A stretch of 35,000 nucleotides of DNA from Verrucomicrobiota bacterium (GTDB lineage Bacteria > Verrucomicrobiota > Verrucomicrobiia > Limisphaerales > UBA8199): positions 1-35,000 of the forward strand of contig PSRM01000097.1 in the NCBI GenBank assembly GCA_003176045.1, given 5' to 3'. The position numbers were made by a program, and so were the translations under genes. This document shows positions 22,421 through 31,014 of this stretch, piece after piece (within the stretch, counting starts at the first letter, position 1; every line of letters starts with the position of its first letter). Under the pieces are notes generated by a model, which was not told the DNA's origin, ran no database searches, and saw nothing but the letters and a program-made list of their open reading frames with translations.

Positions 22421-23682
22421 GCGTTCGGCAGAAACGAGAGATGCGGCACCACCGGCAAAAAGCGTTGCAATCTGACCAGGAGCCAGAAATATTTCAACCG
22501 CCAGCGCAAAGCCCAACCGCCTTCAACCTCGCCGGCCAGAACGGCAATGACTGCGGACGGCAGATCGTAGTGATCTCGCGGCTGGACCAGCAACTCCATA
22601 AACGGTGTTGTGTAATAGTTTTCGATCACGCGCCAATAAAATTGCAATCCATGCCGAACACGTTTTTCGTAGATGCGGAACCTGCGCCCGCCCACTTTGC
22701 CGGAACTGAGCGCTTCAACCACGGTCTGGGCTGCAAGTTTTCCCGACCACATGGCCAAAAAGACACCCGCGGAAAAAATCGGGTCCATAAAGCCGGCGGC
22801 ATCGCCAACACGCAGCAGCCGGTGGCCGATCAGGCGGCGGTTGTAATAACTGAAGTCCGAGGTGGTCTGGATCGTGTTCAGGAGCCGCGCATTCTCCATT
22901 CGCTTTTTGACCGCGGCGCTATTGTTGACCCAGTAATGAAAGGCTTCTTCGGGCGAGGTTCCCGCACTGGTGAATTCATCTTTATCAATCACCAGTCCCA
23001 CGCTGGTCTTCTCCGCTGAGAGCGGGATCAGCCAGAACCATTTGTTTTCCAGGCGCACAATGATGGTTTCAGTGCGGTTTGGAACGGGCGGGAGATCAAG
23101 ATCGGCAAACTGGCCGAAGATGGCCAGCTTCTTATGTCTTGGATGGATGATCCGCAATCCTTCCTGGTTGCCCGTAAGGTTGCCTCGTCCGCTCGCATCA
23201 ATCAGAAACGAGGCGCGAAAGCTTTGCACCTGGTTGTCCGGGGAATTGGCTTCCACGCTCACTCCCTCGGCGTCCGAAGAAAACTTGCGGACGCTCCAGC
23301 CTTCACGCACATCGGCGCCAGAACCGCGCGCGTGCTGAAGCAGAAGGTGATCGAAACGCGAGCGTTCGACGTGGATCGCCTCGGGCTCGCGGTTAAAGCG
23401 GCCCTTGCCGAAAAGGAAACTGGAACCGATGGAATCGTCGCCGAGTTCAAATCGGGCGGCCAGCTTTCGCAGGAAGCCCGCCTCGTGCAATTTCGGGAGC
23501 ACACCCATTTCCCGGAAAATAGTGTGGTTGCACGGCAGCAGCGACTCGCCGATGTGGAATCGCGGGAACACCTCTTTTTCGAGAGTGAGCACGCGCTTGC
23601 CTGCCTGGGCGAGGAAGGTGGAAACGCTGCTGCCGCCCGGGCCGCAACCAATCACAATCGCATCATACTGTGAACCATTCAC
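22417..23682 (-). CDS. FAD-dependent oxidoreductase, tryptophan-halogenase/geranylgeranyl-reductase superfamily
   Basis: The 421-aa flavoprotein begins with a Rossmann FAD motif ([20 protein letters not shown]). It then has FHIGESLLP, the GESLLP signature shared by flavin-dependent halogenases and related monooxygenases. A block NKWFWLIPL stands where halogenases have GWxWxIP, lacking the first Gly. The second FAD site is [20 protein letters not shown]. Such enzymes use FADH2 or FAD and O2 to halogenate or hydroxylate, or reduce, a substrate; which is open here. The GTG start at 23682 lacks a good ribosome binding site. Its stop overlaps the hisF start (ATGA), so it is co-translated with hisF, with no clear metabolic link. 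Confidence 0.82.
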   Translation of the reverse strand: MNGSQYDAIVIGCGPGGSSVSTFLAQAGKRVLTLEKEVFPRFHIGESLLPCNHTIFREMGVLPKLHEAGFLRKLAARFELGDDSIGSSFLFGKGRFNREPEAIHVERSRFDHLLLQHARGSGADVREGWSVRKFSSDAEGVSVEANSPDNQVQSFRASFLIDASGRGNLTGNQEGLRIIHPRHKKLAIFGQFADLDLPPVPNRTETIIVRLENKWFWLIPLSAEKTSVGLVIDKDEFTSAGTSPEEAFHYWVNNSAAVKKRMENARLLNTIQTTSDFSYYNRRLIGHRLLRVGDAAGFMDPIFSAGVFLAMWSGKLAAQTVVEALSSGKVGGRRFRIYEKRVRHGLQFYWRVIENYYTTPFMELLVQPRDHYDLPSAVIAVLAGEVEGGWALRWRLKYFWLLVRLQRFLPVVPHLSFLPNA

Positions 23683-23965
23683 CGTGATACAATAAAGGTC
23701 TTAGTGCACGTGGAGCAAGTCTGGCAATGGTTGGTGCAGCCCGATGGCGCCACCGTAGCGCAAGATTCTAAATCCAATGCCACTAGCTTTTGAGCCTCCA
23801 AATCCCGTAGGGATGACAGACAATAGCCCAGCGTTTCAATTTCAACGCTGGGGCCTGGGTCACGGCGGAATAAGTCCCGGCAGGGACGACAGAACTCCTC
23901 TCTCTGTCGTCCCTACATAAGCATATGCGGGAGTGGCTTGTGGCCAAGCGCTACTAGCAGACCAT
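23683..23965. repeat. Spacer holding a palindromic repeat (hairpin core 23827-23852)
   Basis: No gene is visible. CCCAGCGTT (23827-23835) pairs with AACGCTGGG (23844-23852) around an 8-nt loop. It is flanked by two related blocks, CCCGTAGGGATGACAGA (23804-23820) and CCCGGCAGGGACGACAGA (23876-23893), in direct orientation. It looks like a dispersed repeat unit. The space also holds the upstream region of the oxidoreductase gene and the 3' end of the GH43 gene. Confidence 0.7.
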
Positions 23966-24997
23966 TCACGGCATCGGTTGCCCGGTATCTGTCGGAACGC
24001 ATCGGGGGCCCTCTGGCGTCCACTCAAGTTTGTCCAGACACATCTGGCGCGCGTTCATCGCTGGGTCCCAGGCGTGATACAAGATGTACTGCGTTTTTCC
24101 ATCGGGTCCGGTGACGATCGAATGATGGCCGGGGCCGCGGACGTGGCCGGGAACGCCGCTCAGGACGCGCGCGTGGTCGCCGCCGTCGCTGTAGGGACCC
24201 AGGGGCCGTTCTGCCACTACGTAATCAACGCCGTAGCGAGGCGTTTGCCAATTGGCGCCGCTGTAGAAGCAATAGTAGCGGTCGGCATGTTTTACCACAC
24301 AAGGGCCTTCGATCGTGTGCCAATCGAATGTGGCGTCGTACACGTCCATTCGGCGATGGGCTTCGTAGAGGGTCCAATCGTGCTTCGCTCGTACGACCAC
24401 GTGGCAATCTCCGGCTAAATGGGTCATATCCAACAGACGGTCCACTACGATGGCTGTGCCGGGATGGACCTCGGACGTGAAATTCGTGAAATTACGGGCA
24501 TAAAAGAAGTACCACTGGCCGTCATCGTCGCGGAACGGGAATGGATCGATGGTGAAGCGGTTGGATTCGCAATCTATTAGCTGGACACCCAGGTCGTTGT
24601 AAGGACCTTCAGGGCGGGCGCTCATGCCAATGCGCAAGGCGAATTTCTCGGGCTCAGCTCCGCCGACTGAATAATAGATGTAATATTTTCCGGCGTTGCT
24701 GGTCAGTTCGGGCGCCCAGTATTGAAATTTGTGGTCCTCAAAGGGAGGATTGAGCGCGCCACCCAGGCGTTCCCAATTTACCAGGTTGCGCGAGCGCAAG
24801 AGAGTGAAGATGCGGCCATCGGATTTGCGGCGGGCGCCGGTGGTGCCGGCAGCGTAGTAATAGGCTCCGTAGCGAATCACGGAGGGATCGGGCATGTCGG
24901 CACGATAAACGGGATTGGTGTAGAGACCGGCGGTCAGAGCGTGGGCGGCGGCGCAGAACGCCAGGAGCGCGCACGAGATGTAACGGGGAAGTGCCAT
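23966..24997 (-). CDS. Secreted glycoside hydrolase family 43
   Basis: The 343-aa protein has an N-terminal signal peptide (MALPRYISCALLAFCAAAHA) and a five-bladed beta-propeller GH43 domain. The catalytic triad is visible: Asp37 in ADMPDPSVI as general base, Asp151 in FTIDPFPF as pKa modulator and Glu230 in HTIEGPCVV as general acid. GH43 enzymes are arabinanases, arabinofuranosidases or xylosidases; the blocks YWAPELTSNAGKYYIYYS and GPGHHSIV are typical. The exact substrate is not decidable. No transport gene or regulator lies beside it, but the GH16 gene upstream on the same strand suggests a shared role in polysaccharide use. Confidence 0.9.
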   Translation of the reverse strand: MALPRYISCALLAFCAAAHALTAGLYTNPVYRADMPDPSVIRYGAYYYAAGTTGARRKSDGRIFTLLRSRNLVNWERLGGALNPPFEDHKFQYWAPELTSNAGKYYIYYSVGGAEPEKFALRIGMSARPEGPYNDLGVQLIDCESNRFTIDPFPFRDDDGQWYFFYARNFTNFTSEVHPGTAIVVDRLLDMTHLAGDCHVVVRAKHDWTLYEAHRRMDVYDATFDWHTIEGPCVVKHADRYYCFYSGANWQTPRYGVDYVVAERPLGPYSDGGDHARVLSGVPGHVRGPGHHSIVTGPDGKTQYILYHAWDPAMNARQMCLDKLEWTPEGPRCVPTDTGQPMP

Positions 24998-25364
24998 GTG
25001 ACGGCAGCCAGTATACTAAAGAGACAGAAAAATTTAGGACAGAAAAATGAAGGCAGGAAGATTTGATGGCAGGAAAATGAAACAGAAGGATTCCGGCCAC
25101 CAGCATTTCTGAAAATATTCGTTTGTCCCCATTCGTTTGTCTCCCGATAAATGGACAAACGAATAATCAGATGGCCGATGGCAAATGGCCGATGGTAGAT
25201 GGTAGAAAACGAAAGCGGCGGAATGCGCCGCACTCCAAACGCTTCGCGACTTCATGAGCGCGTCGTGCTGCGCGAAGCGTCTTGGAGTGCGGCAGTCCTC
25301 TGCCGCTTTTCCTTTCGCGCGGCCAAAGTCAGTTTTATTGTGCGACGAAACTCCCGAGACCTGC
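24998..25364. other. Repeat-rich spacer between the GH43 and GH16 genes
   Basis: No gene is visible. It holds a GACAGAAAAAT/GGCAGGAAAAT array (25021-25080), an imperfect GACAAACGAAT hairpin (25118-25166), a triple ATGGCCGATGG/AGATGG repeat (25171-25206) and the second copy of the 96-bp element (25212-25309). This makes read-through from the GH16 gene to the GH43 gene less likely. Confidence 0.7.
25212..25309. repeat. Palindromic element of about 96 bp, copy 2
   Basis: The arms 25212-25248 and 25271-25309 surround a 22-nt loop (25249-25270). The left arm contains GCCGCACTCCAAACGCTTCG, close to that of copy 1 at 12844-12939. The reverse complement of this loop matches the loop of copy 1 at 16 of 22 positions. 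The two are therefore related copies in opposite orientation. Confidence 0.85.
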
Positions 25365-28184
25365 TCACTCCCGCACCCTGTAAAACTGCTGGTCGCCGGA
25401 GAAGGAATTTGTGTAAGGGGAAGTGGCATTCGGAACATCGAGATAGGGGCCGGCGGAATTGGTGGCGCTTTGGAGCGTGCCGTAGTCCCAACTCAACTGC
25501 AATTGATCGGAGCCAATGGGCACGATCGAAACGAGGTGCGTGGTCACGAAAACGGTGTTGCTGGAGTAAACGGTGTTCCCCGAATCATCTGCCACGGTGA
25601 TGAGCACAGGATTGGCTCCGCGCGCCAGAGCCGTGCTGCTGAGAGGGGTTTGATTGAAGGCTAAATTGGTGCTGCAGGTATCGTAGGCCCGGATGGAATT
25701 GGTGCCGGTGACGTCGGGCATCGGGGCGTGGCCGGTGCTATCGGCGGTCAGGACAAGATTGGTGAAACTCCAGGTGATGACCGGCGGAGTGGTGTCCGAG
25801 ATAGTCACCGTCGCGAGGGCGGAGGCGCTGCCGAAATTATTGGCCACCTGCACGGTGTAATTGCCGGATTGCGAGACCGTCGCCTGAGACAGAGTTAACG
25901 TGGTGTTGGTAGCGCCGGGGATGGCGTTGGTTTGGTTGTCGAACCACTGGTAGTTCAGAGGTGGCGTGCCGCTGGCTTGCGCAACGAGCGTGAGAGCGCT
26001 TGAACATTCGACGTTCGTGGCGGGCGGTGAAACCGTTACGGAAGGCAGGGCGGCCACGCTGATTACACCGTTGAGCGTCAGATGGCTGGTGTCCCAGGCC
26101 AGACTCGGGTCCAGGGACGGGAGCGTGATCGTGCTGAAGGTTCCCGCGTATGCGCCGGCGCGAAAAATCTGAAAGCTTTGGCCGGCCGCGAATGTGCCCG
26201 CCAGATTGTTTACGTATAATGTGCCGCTGCAATTCAGCGTTCCGGCCACGATTAGTTGGTCATTGGATTGCGCGGCGGCGTTTAGCTCGATCAATGTTAC
26301 CGCGTGGGATGTCAGGCTGAGATTCCCTCCGAATGAAAGTGTCCCGATTGAATTCACGATGGCCGGACCGGGTGAAATCTCCCCGCCCGCCATGGTGGTG
26401 TCGCCGGTCACCGTGCCGGTGCCGGCAAGTGTGCCGGCGTTGAAGATTAACGGCCCGCCCAGCGACCCGACGATGATCAATTGGCCGCCCCAGTTGGTGG
26501 TGGTGCCGGTGTAGGATGTTGTTCCAGAAAACGTCAATGTGCCGGCGTTGGTTTTCAGGAGGCTCAGGGGAGTGGCGCTGCCGTTTTGGATCGGGCCCGA
26601 AACGATGAAATTGCCGCCGCCGGCCAGAGTGAGCAGACATGGGCCTGAAGCGCCGTTGCCGGCCGAAACTGTGCCGGCGAGCGTCAATGTGCCGGCATCG
26701 CATTTTACGACGAAATTCGGACCGCCGCTGGCCAGGGTCAGAGTCCCGGAGAGCGTGTTGCTGCCGGACAGGCTCTCCAGGCCCACATTGTTTGTGGTGC
26801 GCCCGGCAAGGCTGATTCCTTGTGGGATGCTGACATTGTTCGAAAACTGGAGAGTGGAAATTCCGAACCCGCCGTTACGAATAGAAATCGCAGCAACGTG
26901 TGCCACTGCCGCGGGTTGCGTGATCAGCACGAGGCCATCATTTGTGGCGCTGCCGCCCGTCCCCACGTTGAGAGTGCCCGCAAAGCTGTTGGAGCCTTTC
27001 AAGAGCATCGTCCCATAACCAGCCTTTGTTAGCGTCGCCGTGCCCGCGAGCGGAGAGTTGACCGTGAGCAGGTTGCCAGGACTGTTGCGCCCCGCCGTCC
27101 ACCGCTGGTCGGCGCCGATCGTGATAGGGACATTCAGCGTCACATTCTGGTCGGCAGCCACCATATCGATGCCGCCGGGGCCCAGAGTGAGCGTGTTCGC
27201 TCCATTAATCGAGCAGGCGTTGGTCATGCCCACAAAAATCAGGCCGTCCACGCTGTAGTCGCGCCCCAGCACATTGCTCATGCTGGCGCTCAGATAGGAG
27301 AAGGTCAGATCGCTCGCTGAGACCGGCGACATGCCCTGCATCCAATTGGCTGAGTTCGTCCAAAAAACCGAGTTTGTTCCGACCCAGAAAATGACGTTGG
27401 TTGGCGCATAATAGCGGAAATAATCCACAATCATTTTCACGGAGCTTGTGGCCTGGCTGCCGTAGCCGCCTGGTGGGATGTAGCCGGCCCATTGAGTGGA
27501 GGTATCGTCCACCTCGCTGCTCAGGAGCACATAGACGTCGCTGCCGAAATTCGGTGTCGTTGACGCCCCGTTCCATACCTCGCTGCCATCCACGCTGAAT
27601 GAATAATCGTTGAGCGCCCACAAAAGGCCGTAGCTATGAAAGCCAGTGGCCAGGCCGGTGCCGACATTCGGACTGCCGCTGCCCTGTTCGGCTGAGCCAT
27701 ACCCATTCCAATGAATGTTGCAGGAGATGATGTTGGCGATGTTGGTCGCGTAGATGCCTACATAGCGATGCTCGCACACGTCCAACTCAGCGCCGGACAC
27801 GAATGAATCGTCCAGCCAGGTGCCCATGGTCGGAGAGCGCAGCCAGAACGCCGACCACATGCCGTTGGTGTCGCCCCATTTGATGCTGGACTCGAAGTAG
27901 CCGTAGCGCGGACGGAAATGATGCTCGGTGGCCAGCATGGCCGTGTAATTGACGTTGTTGGAAGTGTAGGTGGTGATAACGAGATTGCTGCCGTTCAGAG
28001 TCACGGCGCTTTTCGTATTCACTGCGTTGCGCCAATTGCCCAGCAGCCAGTAATCCCATTTGTTCGTATCGAGCGCCGTGGCGTTGAATTCATCACCCCA
28101 AACGAGGTAATATCCCGCAGGAGGAGCGGCGCGGACGCTGAGGACAGAGAGCGCGAGCAGCCAGATACACCAAAGCTTTTTCAC
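25365..28184 (-). CDS. Secreted GH16 beta-glucanase with PATR-type repeats and Ig-like domain
   Basis: The 939-aa protein starts with a signal peptide (MKKLWCIWLLALSVLSVRAA). A GH16 domain spans about residues 25-260, with the catalytic ExDxxE motif in GAELDVCEH (Glu133, Asp135, Glu138); this family cleaves laminarin, lichenan or agar-type beta-glycans. Residues about 265-690 are autotransporter-associated beta-strand (PATR) repeats, for example LTKAGYGTMLLKGSNSFAGT and TFSGTTSYTGTTTNWGGQLI, forming a beta-helix. Then follow an Ig-like domain (ECSSALTLVAQASGTPPLNY, SQSGNYTVQVANN) and a HYR-like/fibronectin-like end. There is no beta-barrel translocator, so it is not a true autotransporter. 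The start is GTG at 28184. Confidence 0.88.
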   Translation of the reverse strand: MKKLWCIWLLALSVLSVRAAPPAGYYLVWGDEFNATALDTNKWDYWLLGNWRNAVNTKSAVTLNGSNLVITTYTSNNVNYTAMLATEHHFRPRYGYFESSIKWGDTNGMWSAFWLRSPTMGTWLDDSFVSGAELDVCEHRYVGIYATNIANIISCNIHWNGYGSAEQGSGSPNVGTGLATGFHSYGLLWALNDYSFSVDGSEVWNGASTTPNFGSDVYVLLSSEVDDTSTQWAGYIPPGGYGSQATSSVKMIVDYFRYYAPTNVIFWVGTNSVFWTNSANWMQGMSPVSASDLTFSYLSASMSNVLGRDYSVDGLIFVGMTNACSINGANTLTLGPGGIDMVAADQNVTLNVPITIGADQRWTAGRNSPGNLLTVNSPLAGTATLTKAGYGTMLLKGSNSFAGTLNVGTGGSATNDGLVLITQPAAVAHVAAISIRNGGFGISTLQFSNNVSIPQGISLAGRTTNNVGLESLSGSNTLSGTLTLASGGPNFVVKCDAGTLTLAGTVSAGNGASGPCLLTLAGGGNFIVSGPIQNGSATPLSLLKTNAGTLTFSGTTSYTGTTTNWGGQLIIVGSLGGPLIFNAGTLAGTGTVTGDTTMAGGEISPGPAIVNSIGTLSFGGNLSLTSHAVTLIELNAAAQSNDQLIVAGTLNCSGTLYVNNLAGTFAAGQSFQIFRAGAYAGTFSTITLPSLDPSLAWDTSHLTLNGVISVAALPSVTVSPPATNVECSSALTLVAQASGTPPLNYQWFDNQTNAIPGATNTTLTLSQATVSQSGNYTVQVANNFGSASALATVTISDTTPPVITWSFTNLVLTADSTGHAPMPDVTGTNSIRAYDTCSTNLAFNQTPLSSTALARGANPVLITVADDSGNTVYSSNTVFVTTHLVSIVPIGSDQLQLSWDYGTLQSATNSAGPYLDVPNATSPYTNSFSGDQQFYRVRE

Positions 28185-28416
28185 GGAAGCAAACGCAGAG
28201 CTGGACGAGATCGGTTAATTGGGTTAATTACGTTAACTGAGTTAACTGAGTGCACGGGAACTGCCGTCATCAGGACATCAAGGGCTTCAGCGTGGCCATC
28301 GTAGCATTATAACCACATTCACTCGCGCTTGACAATGATTTTTAGTCGCTACCTTCAGAGCATCGCTACGCGATGGAAATTGGAATTTCCGGACGGCATT
28401 ACGCTGAAGCGGGGTG
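28185..28416. other. Spacer with GTTAA repeats
   Basis: No gene is visible. GTTAATTGGGTTAATTACG and GTTAACTGA units (28214-28250) resemble the decamers at 20245-20390. A small palindrome GGAAATTGGAATTTCC lies at about 28376-28391. The promoter of the GH16 gene should lie in the left half. Confidence 0.5.
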
Positions 28417-29574
28417 TTAATGAGAGGGGACGGCCCGATGGATCCGCTTTACTACTTCGGGCAAAACCTCTGCGGTATATTCGATCTCCTCGAATGTTGT
28501 TTCGCGCCCGATGGAAAAGCGGACCAGCGAATTGGCCAAATCGTCTCCCAGGCCGATAGCGCGGATGACGTGCGAAGGCTCCAGCGAGCCGGCGGAGCAT
28601 GCCGAGCCGCTGGAAGCGCAGATGCCTTCGAGGTCCAAGCCGGCAAGAAGCGCGATGCTGTCGGCGTCTTCTGTCACGAAAGCGACGGTATTCGCCAACC
28701 CGTGCTCCGGCGAGCTCACGAGCCGCGCACCATCCACTTTCTCAATTGTCTCGATCAGCTTGTCAGTCAAATGGGTGAGCCGCTCGCGGTCAAATACAGG
28801 CTTGCGCAGGAAGCGCTCAAGAGCGGCGACGAAGCCGATAATCCCGGCAACGTTTTCGGTGCCGGCGCGGCGTTCGTTTTCGTGTCCGCCGCCGAAGAGG
28901 ATTGGGTCCGGCAGCAACGGAGACTTCACAAAGAGCGCGCCAGCCCCTTTCGGTCCGTGGAATTTGTGAGCGCAGATCGAAACCAGGTCCGCATTGAACT
29001 CATGGATGTTCTCGAACGGCTCCTTTCCGAACCATTGCGCGGCGTCGGTGTGAAATCGGACCCCGCGCTCGCGACAGATCGCTCCAAGCTCGGCTACGGG
29101 TTCAATGGTTCCGATCTCATTATTTGCGGCCATAATCGAGACGAGGATGGTGTCCGGACGAAGGGCCTTCTTGAGATCGTCCACCGACAGGCGGCCTTGC
29201 GAGTCCACGGGCAGGCGCGTGATTTCGAATCCTTCCTTCCGCTCCAGATAGTCGCAGCAATGGAGCACGGCATGATGCTCAATTGAGGAGGTGATGATGT
29301 GCCGGCCTTTGGATTTGAGGAGCCGGGCCGCGCCGAAAATCGCCAGGTTATTGCTCTCGGTCCCGCCACTGGTGAATACGACCTCACTGGGTTTGCAGCC
29401 CAAGATGGCTGCGCTGCGATCCCGCGCATCATCCAGAACAGCCCGCGCCCGCCGCCCGACATGGTGCACGGATGATGGATTGCCCCAGACCTCGCCTAAG
29501 AAAGGCAGCATCGCTTCGCGCACCGCTGCATCCAGCGGTGTGGTGGCGTTGTAATCCAGATAGACCGTTTGCAC
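28417..29574 (-). CDS. Cysteine desulfurase (NifS/IscS family)
   Basis: The 385-aa PLP enzyme takes sulfur from cysteine for Fe-S clusters or thiolated tRNA. The family start is YLDYNATTPLDAAVREAM. Further markers are SGGTESNNLAIFG, the His that stacks on PLP in SIEHHAV (about 98-104), Asp177 in FHTDAAQ, the PLP Lys204 in CAHKFHGPKG and the catalytic loop with Cys326 in SSGSACSAGS. The longer Cys loop places it in the class I NifS/IscS group. HTDAAQ in place of the common HTDAVQ is a mild change. The start is GTG at 29574 without a strong ribosome binding site. No iscU, iscR, nif or mnmA gene is adjacent. Confidence 0.94.
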   Translation of the reverse strand: MQTVYLDYNATTPLDAAVREAMLPFLGEVWGNPSSVHHVGRRARAVLDDARDRSAAILGCKPSEVVFTSGGTESNNLAIFGAARLLKSKGRHIITSSIEHHAVLHCCDYLERKEGFEITRLPVDSQGRLSVDDLKKALRPDTILVSIMAANNEIGTIEPVAELGAICRERGVRFHTDAAQWFGKEPFENIHEFNADLVSICAHKFHGPKGAGALFVKSPLLPDPILFGGGHENERRAGTENVAGIIGFVAALERFLRKPVFDRERLTHLTDKLIETIEKVDGARLVSSPEHGLANTVAFVTEDADSIALLAGLDLEGICASSGSACSAGSLEPSHVIRAIGLGDDLANSLVRFSIGRETTFEEIEYTAEVLPEVVKRIHRAVPSH

Positions 29575-29752
29575 TCGATCAAGGTAGCAGCCGAGGTAAC
29601 GAGGCTCTAATTTTTTCTGAGAAGGAGATTATGATTAAGAGAAAGATTAAGATTAAGAGCGGGGAGGAACGCTCTGGCTGGCAGCAAAGTTCGACGCATT
29701 CGCACGCGCGAGCCTGATGCGGGGCTTATTTAACCTAATCAACCTAATTAAC
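29575..29752. repeat. Spacer with solo arm of the 28-bp inverted repeat and AGATTAAG array
   Basis: A solo copy of the 3783-3871 arm plus its T-run lies at 29584-29618, just upstream of the cysteine desulfurase. An AAGATTAAGATTAAGAG-like array lies at 29635-29660 and AACCTAATCAACCTAATTAA at 29731-29750. No gene is visible. Confidence 0.75.
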
Positions 29753-30844
29753 TCATTCATCTTCTTCGCCCTCATCATAAATCATACGCTTGCGATGAAT
29801 GTGCGCGGCGCGAGGGTCGCGCATCTGCTCTTCCATTTCGGCAAAGTGTGAGGAAAATCGGCGAAAGACGGTGGGATGTAATCCGGTGCTGGCTTGGAGC
29901 AGTTTGAGTCGGCGCAGAACCGTAAGCTTGGAGCAACGCACGCGATTGGCGATTTGGGTAGCGTTCAATTGCTCGATACAGAACAAGCGGAAAACGGTCA
30001 GGACACTCGGATGCCCGAGGCGCGCTTTTTCTTCCGAATCCAATTTCTTTACCAGAGCGAAGGCCTGGGTGGCCGCGCTTTCGGGCAGCTCATTTTCTCC
30101 CGCAATGGGCGAATCGCGTTGATCACTGGCCGCGGCGAGCTTGGCGAGGAGTTTCTCCAGAGCATCACCATTGCTGCGAAAAGTCGCCACCCGCTGAGTC
30201 CATTCCGCGAGAGCGGGCACAAGCGATTTGGTGGTGCGAAATCTGGCGCCTTCCAGCACCTCGAGAACTACTGAAAGGGCGAGGACCGAGCAGCCAGACC
30301 GTTGGGCGCTCTCCACCGCACTGGTGAAATGAATTCGCGTAGGAATCAAAACCAGAATCGGTCCTGGGCGCTGTGACAGCAAGCCTTCCAGTTCTCGCAA
30401 CAGGTCGGCCTCACTTTCTGGAAAATACAGGAACACGGGCGCATGCAGCGGCGCATACAATCCGAGTTCCATAGCGCCCTTGCTGGTTGAAGCGGTGCCT
30501 GGAGTGATGTTGAGTCCAAGCGCGCCGCAGATTGCATGGCCCAGCTTCTGGCGGTTCAGTTCATAAACCAACGTTTGCTCTGGCGGGACTTGAATCGGCG
30601 GGCAATCGCCATCACCGCAGGTGCAGACTGCGACGAACCCGCCCTCGATGTCTTCGCGCAACTCGTGATCGCAATCGCAGGGCGGGGTGCGCGAGCAGGG
30701 GAGAAGAGGAGCGCGCTCGGCGGTAGGTTGCAGGAACGGCTGAACACAACCGAATTCGGCTCCAAAGATATTTTGCCAGACGGACAGGAGGGCGCGGCCG
30801 CCGGGGATGGAGTCGAAGTGAGGCCAAAATCTGTTGCTTTTCAT
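29753..30844 (-). CDS. Unrecognised protein with Cys cluster and C-terminal HTH
   Basis: The 363-aa soluble protein is of no family I can name. It starts MKSNRFWPHFDSIPGGRALL. A Cys-rich segment lies at about residues 50-81 (C50, C56, C58, C74, C76, C81; CDCDHE and CTCGDGDC), which could bind Zn or an Fe-S cluster. A central alpha/beta part (about 125-225) includes FLYFPESEADLLRELEGLLS and GPILVLIPTRIHFTSAVESA. The C-terminal helical part (about 280-320) carries an HTH of sigma-region-4/MarR-like type: NATQIANRVRCSKLTVLRRL then KLLQ. It ends in a very charged tail. The central fold and the HTH suggest a sensory DNA-binding protein. It follows another unknown gene on the same strand. Confidence 0.75.
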   Translation of the reverse strand: MKSNRFWPHFDSIPGGRALLSVWQNIFGAEFGCVQPFLQPTAERAPLLPCSRTPPCDCDHELREDIEGGFVAVCTCGDGDCPPIQVPPEQTLVYELNRQKLGHAICGALGLNITPGTASTSKGAMELGLYAPLHAPVFLYFPESEADLLRELEGLLSQRPGPILVLIPTRIHFTSAVESAQRSGCSVLALSVVLEVLEGARFRTTKSLVPALAEWTQRVATFRSNGDALEKLLAKLAAASDQRDSPIAGENELPESAATQAFALVKKLDSEEKARLGHPSVLTVFRLFCIEQLNATQIANRVRCSKLTVLRRLKLLQASTGLHPTVFRRFSSHFAEMEEQMRDPRAAHIHRKRMIYDEGEEDE

Positions 30845-31014
30845 TTTTTTCTAATCACGGATGAACACGGTGGAAAAAACTTCAAACTTCAAAATCCAAA
30901 ATTCAAAGAAACCCTCAAAATTCAAAATCCAAGGAAAAGCGGCGCTGCGTTTTTGAAGTTTGGAGCTTGATGGTTCCTTGAAGTTTGAGGTTTGGAGTTT
31001 GATGTTTCGGAGAG
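30845..31014. repeat. Spacer with TCAAAATCC and TTTGGAGTTTG repeats
   Basis: A run of imperfect TTCAAAATCCAAA units (30884-30941) faces a run of TTGAAGTTTG/TTTGGAGTTTG units (30952-31003). The A-rich and T-rich runs can pair and may form a long weak hairpin. It separates the two unknown genes but does not exclude a common transcript. Confidence 0.75.

Noticed and set aside
25365-28184. True autotransporter
   Set aside because: PATR repeats are present but no C-terminal beta-barrel domain follows.
28414-29286. Plus-strand open frame of 290 codons opposite nifS-like gene
   Set aside because: The minus strand encodes a complete cysteine desulfurase with all catalytic residues; the plus frame has none.
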